A DNA stretch of 64,000 bases from Streptomyces sp. A0642 (GTDB lineage Bacteria; Actinomycetota; Actinomycetes; Streptomycetales; Streptomycetaceae). Shown piece by piece: positions 1-7,507 of the stretch; the first letter of the stretch is position 1; each line of letters opens with the position of its first letter. The notes under the pieces were generated by a model that saw nothing but the letters and a program-made list of their open reading frames with translations, searched no databases and had not been told where the DNA came from. Made by a program: the position numbers and the translations under genes. The DNA lies in contig NZ_SSBL01000010.1 in assembly GCF_004795105.1 (NCBI RefSeq), forward strand, positions 168,850 to 232,849. Direction: 5' to 3'.

Positions 1-75
1 CGCGCGGTTCAGTTCCGGGGTGCTGAGCAGCGTGGGCGGCTGGGCTGCGTCACTGCTCGCGGGATATTGCGTCAC
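1..75 (-). CDS. Partial CDS: next gene of the siderophore operon (N-terminus only)
   Basis: Only the first 25 codons are visible because the gene runs off the left edge. The GTG start is preceded by GAGGAG at a 5-base spacing, which supports a real translation start. It lies about 60 bases downstream of the acetyltransferase stop on the same strand, so it is probably co-transcribed. The visible N-terminus ends in STPELNRA. That would suit the beginning of a second IucA/IucC-type synthetase, as in rhizobactin-like operons that use two such enzymes, but this is inference from position and a few residues. A decarboxylase or hydroxylase of the same pathway is also possible. Confidence 0.55.
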   Translation of the reverse strand, partial: MTQYPASSDAAQPPTLLSTPELNRA

Positions 76-135
76 GGGGACTCCTCGGGAGGGAACCGGC
101 GGGGTTCGAGCGGCGGGGGCAGGACAGCGGATCGT

Positions 136-957
136 TCACAGCTGGGCGCGGTGGGGCCGGTCACGGACCATCAGCGCGGCCCGCTTCTCCGGGAGTTCGA
201 CCTCGGCGGCGTAGCGGAATCCGGCGCTCAGGAACGCGGAGACGGAGGGGGTGTTCCGGAGGTCGGGCTCGGCGACGACCCGTGTGCACCGGGGACGGTT
301 GTCGAGGACGAGGTCGGAGACGGCGCGGATCAGGGTGCGCCCGATCCCGTGGCCCCGCTGGTCCGCGTCGCCGATGAGGAGGTGGACCCCGGTGTCGTGC
401 GGCCGGATCCGGCAGTGCCGGGCCAGGGGGTCGAGGTCGGCCCGGTAGATCTCCCAGTAGCTCATCGGGACGCCCGAGAGCACGCCCAGACACGGGATGC
501 TGCGTCCGTCTCCGTCGAGTTGGGGCCTCAGGTGCCGGGCGGTGACCGTCTCGTCCCCGGCGAGTTCCCAGAAGGCCGCGACGGCGGGGTCGTTCATCCA
601 GCGGCTGATCACCGCGAGGTCGCGCTCCAGCCGCACGGGGACGAGCTGGAACACTCCGGCCTGCGTGCTGACGGGCTTCCATTCCGCGGGCCGGCCGAGC
701 AGCGGACCGGAGTCCTCCGGCTCGTACCCGGACGACGACGCAGGGCCCTGGGAAGCGGGAGGCGGGGATACGGGGGCGCGGGATACGGGGGCGCGGGAAG
801 GGCGGGTCCGGGAGGGGGCCCTGGAGGCGGGGCCCTCCTCCCCCAGGAGCGCGAGCAGCTCGGCGGTGAGGCGCAGATCGAGCGTGTCCTCGGCACCCGG
901 GCGGGCCTGGGCGGCGGCGCCGGGCCCGGGGGTCGTGGGCGCATCGGTGGGAGGCAC
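136..957 (-). CDS. GNAT N-acetyltransferase, siderophore biosynthesis (RhbD/IucB-like)
   Basis: This 273-residue protein probably acylates the amine or hydroxylamine of a diamine building block for a hydroxamate siderophore. The C-terminal 175 residues form an IucB/RhbD-type GNAT domain. It contains the family-typical SYWEIYRADLDPL stretch and HLLIGDADQRGHGIGRTL, the acetyl-CoA binding loop. The first 95 residues are Ala/Pro/Ser-rich and contain a short internal repeat (SRAPV twice), so they are likely a disordered extension. The GTG start at 957 follows GAGAGGAGAG. It sits 56 bases downstream of the IucA/IucC gene in the same operon. The acyl donor and acceptor cannot be told from sequence. 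Confidence 0.85.
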   Translation of the reverse strand: MPPTDAPTTPGPGAAAQARPGAEDTLDLRLTAELLALLGEEGPASRAPSRTRPSRAPVSRAPVSPPPASQGPASSSGYEPEDSGPLLGRPAEWKPVSTQAGVFQLVPVRLERDLAVISRWMNDPAVAAFWELAGDETVTARHLRPQLDGDGRSIPCLGVLSGVPMSYWEIYRADLDPLARHCRIRPHDTGVHLLIGDADQRGHGIGRTLIRAVSDLVLDNRPRCTRVVAEPDLRNTPSVSAFLSAGFRYAAEVELPEKRAALMVRDRPHRAQL

Positions 958-1013
958 GGTGGCGCTCTCCTCTCTCGACGGTGGGCGTCCCGGCTGGGAC
1001 GGGGGTGGGCCCC

Positions 1014-2924
1014 TCAGCCGCACAAGGGGTTGGTGACGGTGACGTAGACGGACTGGGTGTCCACGGGCCCGACGAGTTCGTCCAGGCCGCGCAGGCGCGT
1101 CAGCATGTTGGCCTTGCAGCGCAGGCGGGGGGATTCCAGCAGCTGCGCGGGGAGCGGGGATCCCAGCGCGGTGGCCGATCCCAGGAACCGGCGGAACGCG
1201 GCGAGGAGCACCTGCTCGTCGGCGAGCTGCTGGGAGCCGAACGCCCCGATCAGTCCGAACACGTTGTTGATGCCGAGGTAGTACGCGAAGCGTTCGTCGG
1301 TGACGGCGTCGGAGACGAAGGTGTCGCTGACCGATCCGATGCCGGGGAGTCTGCGTTCGAGCGCGGCGCGGTGGGACTCGCGGAAGTAGTAGCCCTGATT
1401 GTCGCGGTAGCGGCCGCCGACCGGCCAGCCCTCGGCGTCGAGCAGGACCAGCGTGTTCTGCTGATGCGCTTCGAGGGCGACGCCCGCCTGGCCGTCCAGC
1501 CAGAGGACCGGCCGCACCACGCGGTCCAGGTAGCGCAGGAACCACTCGGCGGCGACGGCCGTCGTGGTCCGGCCGGTGGCGGCCCCGAGGCGGCGGACGA
1601 TGTCGGCGAGGCGGGAACACATGCCCGCCCGGTCCGGCCAGGGGCGCGGCGCGGTGAGCCCGGCGATGCAGACCGCGTCGTCGAACCGGTGGAAGGGGTT
1701 GTGGCGCAACATGACGTCGAGGCCCGGGATGTGCTCGCCCTCGGGGGTGTCGGCCGCCAGCCATGCGGGATCCCGGACGATGTCGAATGCGGGGTGGACC
1801 GCGTGCCATTGCCGGGCGAGTCCGGTGCGCAGGAGCCGGTGGACCTCCACGCCCCGGCGGAGTTCCTTACGGAGGTTCTCCCGGCGGGAGTTGGTGATGC
1901 GTACGCCGAGGGAGAGCTTGAGCATGAGGTCCGTGCCGGGCCGCTGCACGGTGCGCACGGAGGAGGTGGGGTACCAGCGCTCGCCGTAGGGGCCGAGGTC
2001 GTGGAGCAGGCCGGAGTCGGCCAGCGCGGCGACTTCGGGCCGCATCGCCAGTTCGCGGGCCTGCCAGGGGTGGAGCGGGATCGGCGTGGTGTGCGGGGGG
2101 TGGGCCAGGCCTTCGGCGTGGCGGGCCACGAGTTCCGCGGCCGGGACCGGCCGGCCGTGTTCGGTCCAGGCGGAGTCGGTGGCCAGGACGGACCGGTCGA
2201 CGGCAATCCAGTGGAGGGGGAAGGAGCCGTAGGACTCCGGGGAGTAGAGGCGGGACTCGGCGTCGGAGAGACCTTCCCGGCTCTTGGGCGAGGGGTGGAG
2301 CGGATGGCCGAGGAGGAGCGACTGCTCCGCGGTGAGGAAGAGGTCGGCCTCGGGGGGCGCGGCGGGCCGGCGCCGTCGCTCCGCGATGAATCCGGCGGTC
2401 CGCCGTACCGAGTCGGCTACCCGGGCCACCATGTCGGTGCCGTCGTGGTGGTCCGCCTCCCGCCCCAGGAGGGCGGCGACGGTGACGGCGTCGACGGTGG
2501 GCGCGCCCTCGGGTGCCGCTTCCAGGAGGGGCGGCCCGAATCGGTGCCAGCCGGTGGCGGACCAGTGGCGGACGGGGATGAGCAGGGCGGTACCGCTGGC
2601 GGGGAGCGGGATGCGCAGGGTCTCCCCCTGCGGGCGGGGCAGGTCGCATTCGCGGACCCAGCAGCGCAGCAGATTCTCGGTGCCCGCCGCGTCGGCGGAG
2701 CGGAGAGGGTCGGGGTGGTCCAGCGGGTCGGAGTGCTCCAGCGGGGCGGGCGCCGGGGCGGCACAGGCGGTCGCCGTCCGGTGGGCGTGCCGCTGCGCGT
2801 GCGGCACCTCCTTCTGGCGCGGCACGGTCGACGCCTCGACGGCGAGGTGGCCGGAGGGCCCGGCCTCTCCCGGGTGGCGGCTGGAGTCGGGGCCGTCGGC
2901 CTCGGGCGCGGGGGTGGGGTTCAC
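1014..2924 (-). CDS. IucA/IucC-family NIS siderophore synthetase
   Basis: This 636-residue enzyme belongs to the NRPS-independent siderophore synthetases. They activate a carboxylate such as citrate with ATP and condense it with an amine or hydroxylamine. Family motifs are clear: GHPLHPSPKSREG near residue 200, IPLHPWQARE, KLSLGVRITNSRREN, and the C-terminal GVALEAHQQNTLV and RDNQGYYFRES blocks that belong to the FhuF-like C-terminal domain. I chose GTG at 2924 because AGGAAAG lies just upstream. The frame stays open further upstream but would overlap the aminotransferase. It starts 26 bases after the aminotransferase stop, so the two are almost certainly one operon. Substrate is inferred only from the neighbours (diaminobutyrate-type diamine plus citrate). 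Confidence 0.93.
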   Translation of the reverse strand: MNPTPAPEADGPDSSRHPGEAGPSGHLAVEASTVPRQKEVPHAQRHAHRTATACAAPAPAPLEHSDPLDHPDPLRSADAAGTENLLRCWVRECDLPRPQGETLRIPLPASGTALLIPVRHWSATGWHRFGPPLLEAAPEGAPTVDAVTVAALLGREADHHDGTDMVARVADSVRRTAGFIAERRRRPAAPPEADLFLTAEQSLLLGHPLHPSPKSREGLSDAESRLYSPESYGSFPLHWIAVDRSVLATDSAWTEHGRPVPAAELVARHAEGLAHPPHTTPIPLHPWQARELAMRPEVAALADSGLLHDLGPYGERWYPTSSVRTVQRPGTDLMLKLSLGVRITNSRRENLRKELRRGVEVHRLLRTGLARQWHAVHPAFDIVRDPAWLAADTPEGEHIPGLDVMLRHNPFHRFDDAVCIAGLTAPRPWPDRAGMCSRLADIVRRLGAATGRTTTAVAAEWFLRYLDRVVRPVLWLDGQAGVALEAHQQNTLVLLDAEGWPVGGRYRDNQGYYFRESHRAALERRLPGIGSVSDTFVSDAVTDERFAYYLGINNVFGLIGAFGSQQLADEQVLLAAFRRFLGSATALGSPLPAQLLESPRLRCKANMLTRLRGLDELVGPVDTQSVYVTVTNPLCG

Positions 2925-2950
2925 GGCGGTCTTTCCTGTGATGGTGCGGG

Positions 2951-4330
2951 TCAGCGGATCGACCCGGTCGCGGTCCGCCGGTGCGGTGAGCGCTCGGCGG
3001 CTGCCAGGGCGTCGGCGAGGCGGTCGACGACCGCTGTCGCCTGTTCGTCGGTGAGCGTGAGGGGTGGCAGCAGGCGTACGACGGTGGAGTGACGTCCGCC
3101 GAGTTCGACGATGAGCCCGCGGCGCAGACATTCCTGCTGGACGACCGTGGCGAGGACGGGGTCCGGCGGCGCCTCGCCGCCCGCGCCCACCGGGGCGGCC
3201 TCGGGGTCGACGAGTTCCACGCCGATCATCAGGCCCCGCCCGCGGACATCCCCGATGCTCGGGTGGTGGGCGACCAGTCCGCGCAGGCTGGCGAGCATCC
3301 TGGCCCCGAGTTCGGCGGCCCGGTGGGCGAGCCGGTTCTCCCGCACGTAGGCCAGGGTGGCGGTGCCGGCGGCCATGGCGAGCTGGTTGCCGCGGAAGGT
3401 TCCGGCGTGGGCCCCCGGCTGCCAGGTGTCGAGTTCGGAGCGGTAGACGATCACGGCGAGCGGGAGGGATCCGCCGATGGCCTTGGACAGCACCATCACG
3501 TCCGGCACGATGCCGCTGTGTTCGACGGCCCAGAAGGCGCCGGTCCGGCCGACGCCGGTCTGGACCTCGTCGGCGATCAGGGGGATGGACCGGGACCGGG
3601 TGATCTCCCGCATCCGGCGCATCCAGGCGTCGGGGGCGGGGTTGACCCCGCCCTCGCCCTGGACGGGTTCGAGGATCATGCCGGCCGGTGCGGGCGTTCC
3701 GCTCTTGGGGTCGTCCAGCACGCTCTCGGTCCAGCGGGCGGCGAGTTCCGCGCCCTGCTCACCGCCGGTGCCGAAGGGGCAGCGGTAGTCCTGCGGGAAG
3801 GGCAGCCGGGTCACTCGTACGTCTTCGGCGCCACCGGACGCGGCCAGGGCTCCGGCGGTCATGCCGTGGTAGGCGCCGGTGAAGGCGAGCAGGCCGCTGC
3901 GGCCGGTGGCGGCGCGGACCAGGGTGAAGGCCGCCTCGACCGCGTCGGTGCCGGCCGGTCCGCAGAACTGGATCCGGGCGTCGTCGGCGAATCCGCTCGG
4001 CAGGGTGGCGAACAGCTCCGTGGTGAAGGCGTCCTTGACGGGCGTGGCCAAGTCGAGCACGTGCAGGGGCGCACCGGAGTCGAGGACCTTCTTGATCGCT
4101 TCCAGGACCACCGGGTGGTTGTGCCCGAGGGCCAGGGTCCCGGCTCCGGAGAGGCAGTCGAGATAGCGCCGTCCGTCCGCGCCTTCGATGGTCAGTCCCC
4201 GTGCCCGTACCGGCACGATCGGCAGCGACCGCGCATAGGTGCGGGCGGCGGATTCACGCAGCGACTGGCGGCGCAGGATGCCTTCGTGCGGCGCGAGGGG
4301 TGGTGCCGGAGCTGGTTCGGTCACGGCCAC
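2951..4330 (-). CDS. Diaminobutyrate--2-oxoglutarate aminotransferase (class III, PLP)
   Basis: This 459-residue class-III aminotransferase would convert aspartate semialdehyde and glutamate to 2,4-diaminobutyrate, the diamine precursor of rhizobactin-like citrate siderophores. The PLP lysine is in VLSKAIGGSLP (about Lys283). The preceding LIADEVQTGVGRTG block and the FCGPAGTDAVEAAF and FTGAYHGMTAG motifs are all typical of the DABA/EctB branch. GTG at 4330 is preferred because GGGAGG lies about ten bases upstream. A second GTG six bases downstream is possible. It is the first gene of the leftward siderophore operon. I found no convincing iron-regulator (DmdR/IdeR) box in front of it. Confidence 0.9.
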   Translation of the reverse strand: MAVTEPAPAPPLAPHEGILRRQSLRESAARTYARSLPIVPVRARGLTIEGADGRRYLDCLSGAGTLALGHNHPVVLEAIKKVLDSGAPLHVLDLATPVKDAFTTELFATLPSGFADDARIQFCGPAGTDAVEAAFTLVRAATGRSGLLAFTGAYHGMTAGALAASGGAEDVRVTRLPFPQDYRCPFGTGGEQGAELAARWTESVLDDPKSGTPAPAGMILEPVQGEGGVNPAPDAWMRRMREITRSRSIPLIADEVQTGVGRTGAFWAVEHSGIVPDVMVLSKAIGGSLPLAVIVYRSELDTWQPGAHAGTFRGNQLAMAAGTATLAYVRENRLAHRAAELGARMLASLRGLVAHHPSIGDVRGRGLMIGVELVDPEAAPVGAGGEAPPDPVLATVVQQECLRRGLIVELGGRHSTVVRLLPPLTLTDEQATAVVDRLADALAAAERSPHRRTATGSIR

Positions 4331-4803
4331 GGCTGTTGATCCTCCCGCTGTAACAGTTGCGTTGCACGTCAGCACGATTCCGCAAGGACGGACTGCGGGG
4401 GTGAACGCTGTCTCCGTGTCCCCCGTACGTACCAACGACGCCGGGCGCGGCGGATCACGGGTACATCCGAAGATCCTTGCGGGAGCGCGAGCGGGCGGTG
4501 TCCGCGGAATAGCGTCGTCCGCCCGAAGGGCGGGGCCCGCCTCGCGGGGCGGGCGGGACGCCGGGGTCCCGAACCGGGGCCCTGCCGCACGCCGTCGGGA
4601 GCCGCACCGGCATAGTGGGGGACCGTGCCGCGGCCCCGGGACGGCCTTCCGGCGGCCCGTGGCCTGCAGGGAAAGGCGGCCGGACCGCCGTCCGCCGGAG
4701 CCGGCCCCTGTGCGGTCGGTCAGGACAGAAGTGCGGTACAGAAGCGCAGTTCAGCAGTGCGGTACAGAAGTGTTGAGTTACGAAGTCCCAGGGGGATCAC
4801 CAG
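4331..4803. other. Divergent intergenic region between siderophore operon and protease pair
   Basis: This 473-bp stretch separates the leftward siderophore operon from the rightward protease genes and must hold both promoters. I see no gene in it. A GC hairpin of CCCGCC and GGCGGG arms lies near 4536-4553, and two direct repeats lie at 4730-4770. Upstream of the aminotransferase there is a short GTTGCGTTGC direct repeat at 4356-4367. I could not find the 19-bp iron box expected for a siderophore operon. Confidence 0.6.
4730..4770. repeat. 15-bp direct repeat, two copies, 26-bp period
   Basis: The sequence AGTGCGGTACAGAAG occurs at 4730-4744 and again at 4756-4770, just upstream of the first lipoprotein protease (start 4804). 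The 26-bp spacing places the copies about 2.5 helical turns apart. They lie in the probable promoter region, so they could be regulator sites or a simple local duplication. Confidence 0.7.
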
Positions 4804-6030
4804 ATGCGACTCATTCGACCAGGATTCACCGGTCGGCGTGCGGGGAGCGCCCGCCGCACCCGTTCCACCGTGCTCGCCACGGCGGCGGCCGCCGCCGTCC
4901 TCGCCCTCACGGCGACGGCCTGCGGGCCGGGCGACGAGGAGGCGGGCACCGAGCCGAGCAGCAGTGCCGCGGGGACGCCGGACGGCAAGATCGCCCTTCC
5001 GGATGACCTGAAGGGCCGGCTCAAGGAACACGGGATCGACCTCGGCCAGTGGAAGAACGGCGACTGGAAGAACTGGGACAGGGACAAGTGGCTGCGTGAG
5101 GCCAAGGACTACATCAACCCCATCATCGAGGGCCTGTGGGACCCGGACCGCATGCGGGACGCGGACAAGCCTCCCGAGCAGCCGGTCGACAACGACATCT
5201 CCGGCGACAAGGGCGTGACCGACCCGACGCCCGTGCCGGTCAGGGCCGTTGGCGTGCAGACGCCCTACCACGACAACGCCGCCGAGTCGGGGAAGCTGTT
5301 CTTCGACGGCCCCGAGGGCTCGATGGTCTGCTCGGCGACGGTGGTGAAGGACCCGGCGCACCCCGGCAAGTCCAACATGGTGTGGACCGCGGGCCACTGC
5401 GTGCACGCGGGCAAGAAGGGCGGCTGGTACCGCAACATCGCCTTCGTGCCGTCGTACAACAACAGCGGGCTGTCGACCGATGAGCTCCGGAACAACCCGC
5501 CGAAGGAGAAGGTCGCCCCGTACGGCGTGTGGTGGGGCTCGTGGGCGCAGACCTCCGAGCAGTGGATCGATCAGGGCGCCTCGGTCGGCGGTCTGGGCGC
5601 CCCGTACGACTTCGCCGTGCTGCACGTGACGCCGGAGAAGGGTTCCACGGGCAAGTCCCTGGAGGAGACGGTCGGTTCGGCTCTGCCGGTCGAGTTCAAC
5701 GCCCCGGCGGTGCCCAAGATCGCCGAGATGACGGCCACCGGCTTCCCGGCCGCCCCGCCGTACGACGGCCAGAAGCTCTTCCAGTGCGACGACAAGCCCG
5801 GCCGGCTCTCGCTCACCGAGGACGATCCGACGATGTACCGCATCGGCTGCAGCATGACCGGTGGTTCCTCCGGTGGCGGCTGGGTCGCGGCGGGTCAGGA
5901 CGGCAAGCCGGCGCTGGTCTCCAACACGTCCATCGGGCCGGTGTCGGCCGGCTGGCTCGCCGGACCCCGCCTCGGCACGGAGGCCAAGGGCGTCTACGAG
6001 TCGGTCAGCAAGAAGTACGCGGGACAGTAG
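4804..6030 (+). CDS. Secreted lipoprotein, trypsin-like (V8-type) serine peptidase, copy 1
   Basis: This 408-residue protein has a long twin-arginine-containing signal peptide ending in the lipobox LTATAC (Cys40). It should therefore be a cell-surface lipoprotein. The peptidase domain has the catalytic triad His198 in VWTAGHCVHAG, Asp269 in PYDFAVLHV, and Ser356 in TGGSSGGGW. It has two cysteine pairs placed as in chymotrypsin folds (VCSATVV with GHC, and FQC with IGC). Residues 60-150 form a conserved N-terminal pro-region that includes KNWDRDKWLREAKDY. ATG 4804 follows a GGGGG ribosome-binding site. The next gene is a paralogue over its full length, so this is a tandem duplication. Substrate unknown. 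Confidence 0.9.
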   Translation: MRLIRPGFTGRRAGSARRTRSTVLATAAAAAVLALTATACGPGDEEAGTEPSSSAAGTPDGKIALPDDLKGRLKEHGIDLGQWKNGDWKNWDRDKWLREAKDYINPIIEGLWDPDRMRDADKPPEQPVDNDISGDKGVTDPTPVPVRAVGVQTPYHDNAAESGKLFFDGPEGSMVCSATVVKDPAHPGKSNMVWTAGHCVHAGKKGGWYRNIAFVPSYNNSGLSTDELRNNPPKEKVAPYGVWWGSWAQTSEQWIDQGASVGGLGAPYDFAVLHVTPEKGSTGKSLEETVGSALPVEFNAPAVPKIAEMTATGFPAAPPYDGQKLFQCDDKPGRLSLTEDDPTMYRIGCSMTGGSSGGGWVAAGQDGKPALVSNTSIGPVSAGWLAGPRLGTEAKGVYESVSKKYAGQ

Positions 6031-6254
6031 GCCGGCATCACCGTCCCGGACATGTGACGGCAGATCAGGGCCCTTCGGTGGAATGCCTTCGCCGAAGGAC
6101 CCTGATCCACCCGGCGGATCCCGCGGCGCCCGGGTGGCAACGGCCGCCGCCCGGGCCGTCATAGGGTGGTCCCCGCACATCACCGACAGCCGGCCATTCC
6201 GGCCACGGCATGACACGCTCATGCCATTCCAAGGTTTCAGGGGGAATCTTTTCC

Positions 6255-7427
6255 ATGCGATCCATACGTCCGCTGCTCACCGCGACCGGCCTCGTCGCCG
6301 TCCTCGCGCTGACGGCGACGGCCTGCGGTCCGGACGAGGACCAGGCAGCCGCCCAGCCGGCGGCCACCATGTCCGCAGGCGGCAACGAATCCGGCGGCGG
6401 CATACCCGCCGACCTGGCCGACACCCTCAAGAAGCACGGTGTCGACCCGGACCGGTGGAAGAGCGGCGAGTGGAAGAACTGGGACAGGGACAAGTGGCTG
6501 CGTGAGGCCAAGGACTTCGTCAACCCGGTCATCGAGGGGCTGTGGAAGCCGGACCGGATGAAGACGGCGAAGGACCCGGCCAAGACCATGTCGGCCGGAG
6601 ACCTCTCGGGCGCCCAGGGCGTCAGCGACCCGGAGCCGAAGCCGGTCACGGCCGCGCGCGAGAGGACGCCCTACCACGACTACGCCGCCCCGGTCGGCAA
6701 GGTGTTCTTCGACTCCCCCGAGGGCTCGATGGTGTGCTCGGGCACCGTGGTCAAGGACCCGAAGAACCCGGGCAGGTCCAACCTGGTCTGGACGGCCGGT
6801 CACTGCGTGCACGCCGGCGCGAAGGGCGGCTGGTACCGCAACATCGTCTTCGTGCCCGCCTACAACGACCAGGGCAAGGACGCCGCGTCGCTGAAGAACG
6901 CGCAGCCGCAGGAGATCGCCCCGTACGGCGCCTACTGGGCCGACTGGGCCAGCACCTCCGGCGAGTGGCTGACCGGCGGCGGCCCGACCGGCGGCGAGGG
7001 CGCCCCGTACGACTACGCGGTCCTGCACGTGAAGCCCGAGCACGGCACCAAGTCCCTCGAGGAGACCGTGGGCAACGCACTGCCGGTGAACTTCTCGGCC
7101 CCCGAAGCCGCGCAGATCAACGCGATCGGCGCCTGGGGCTACCCCGCCGCACCCCCGTACGACGGTCTGATCATGCACAAGTGCGTCGACCGCCCCGGCC
7201 GGCTCTCCATCAGCCCCGCCACCCCCACGATGTACCGCATCGGCTGCACCATGACCGGCGGCTCGTCAGGGGGCGGATGGTTCAGCGAGGGCAGCGACGG
7301 CAAGCCGGCGCTGGTCTCCAACACCTCCATCGGCCCGGTGACGGCCGGCTGGCTGGCCGGACCCCACCTCGGCGAGGGCGCCCAGCAGATCTTCACGATG
7401 ATGAGTGACAAGTTCGGGTCGGAGTAG
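6255..7427 (+). CDS. Secreted lipoprotein, trypsin-like (V8-type) serine peptidase, copy 2
   Basis: This 390-residue paralogue of the preceding gene has a shorter signal peptide with the same LTATAC lipobox (Cys24). The triad is His183 (WTAGHCVHAG), Asp253 (PYDYAVLHV) and Ser338 (GGSSGGGW). The WDRDKWLREAKD segment of the pro-region is identical to copy 1, while the charged linkers after the lipid-bearing cysteine differ. ATG 6255 is chosen because AGGGGGAA lies just upstream; an in-frame upstream ATG at 6210 would spoil the signal peptide. The 224-bp gap to copy 1 leaves room for its own promoter. A strong shared terminator follows at 7445-7495. Confidence 0.9.
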   Translation: MRSIRPLLTATGLVAVLALTATACGPDEDQAAAQPAATMSAGGNESGGGIPADLADTLKKHGVDPDRWKSGEWKNWDRDKWLREAKDFVNPVIEGLWKPDRMKTAKDPAKTMSAGDLSGAQGVSDPEPKPVTAARERTPYHDYAAPVGKVFFDSPEGSMVCSGTVVKDPKNPGRSNLVWTAGHCVHAGAKGGWYRNIVFVPAYNDQGKDAASLKNAQPQEIAPYGAYWADWASTSGEWLTGGGPTGGEGAPYDYAVLHVKPEHGTKSLEETVGNALPVNFSAPEAAQINAIGAWGYPAAPPYDGLIMHKCVDRPGRLSISPATPTMYRIGCTMTGGSSGGGWFSEGSDGKPALVSNTSIGPVTAGWLAGPHLGEGAQQIFTMMSDKFGSE

Positions 7428-7439
7428 CCCCCCCCCCCC
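7428..7439. repeat. Homopolymer of 12 C
   Basis: Twelve consecutive C bases follow directly after the stop codon of the second protease gene. Such runs are slippage-prone and also a common place for length errors in sequencing. Because it is non-coding, any error would not affect a protein. Confidence 0.95.
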
Positions 7440-7444
7440 GGAAA

Positions 7445-7495
7445 CGGACGGAGGGCCCGCACCCCATGAGCCATGGGGTGCGGGCCCTCCGTCCG
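7445..7495. terminator. Bidirectional terminator, perfect 24-bp stem
   Basis: Bases 7445-7468 and 7472-7495 are perfect inverted copies separated by the loop AGC. The hairpin lies between the converging protease gene (ends 7427) and hflX (ends 7508), so it probably ends transcription from both sides. Streptomyces terminators often lack a U tract, as here. Confidence 0.92.
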
Positions 7496-7507
7496 AGCCT
7501 GCCGCGG

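Noticed and set aside
67..1047. Forward frame opposite the siderophore acetyltransferase
   Set aside because: It is fully antisense to a gene with clear domains and has Gly/Arg-rich composition typical of shadow frames.
4331..4420. Iron box in front of the siderophore operon
   Set aside because: No sequence close to TTAGGTTAGGCTAACCTAA was found on either strand; only a short GTTGC direct repeat is present.
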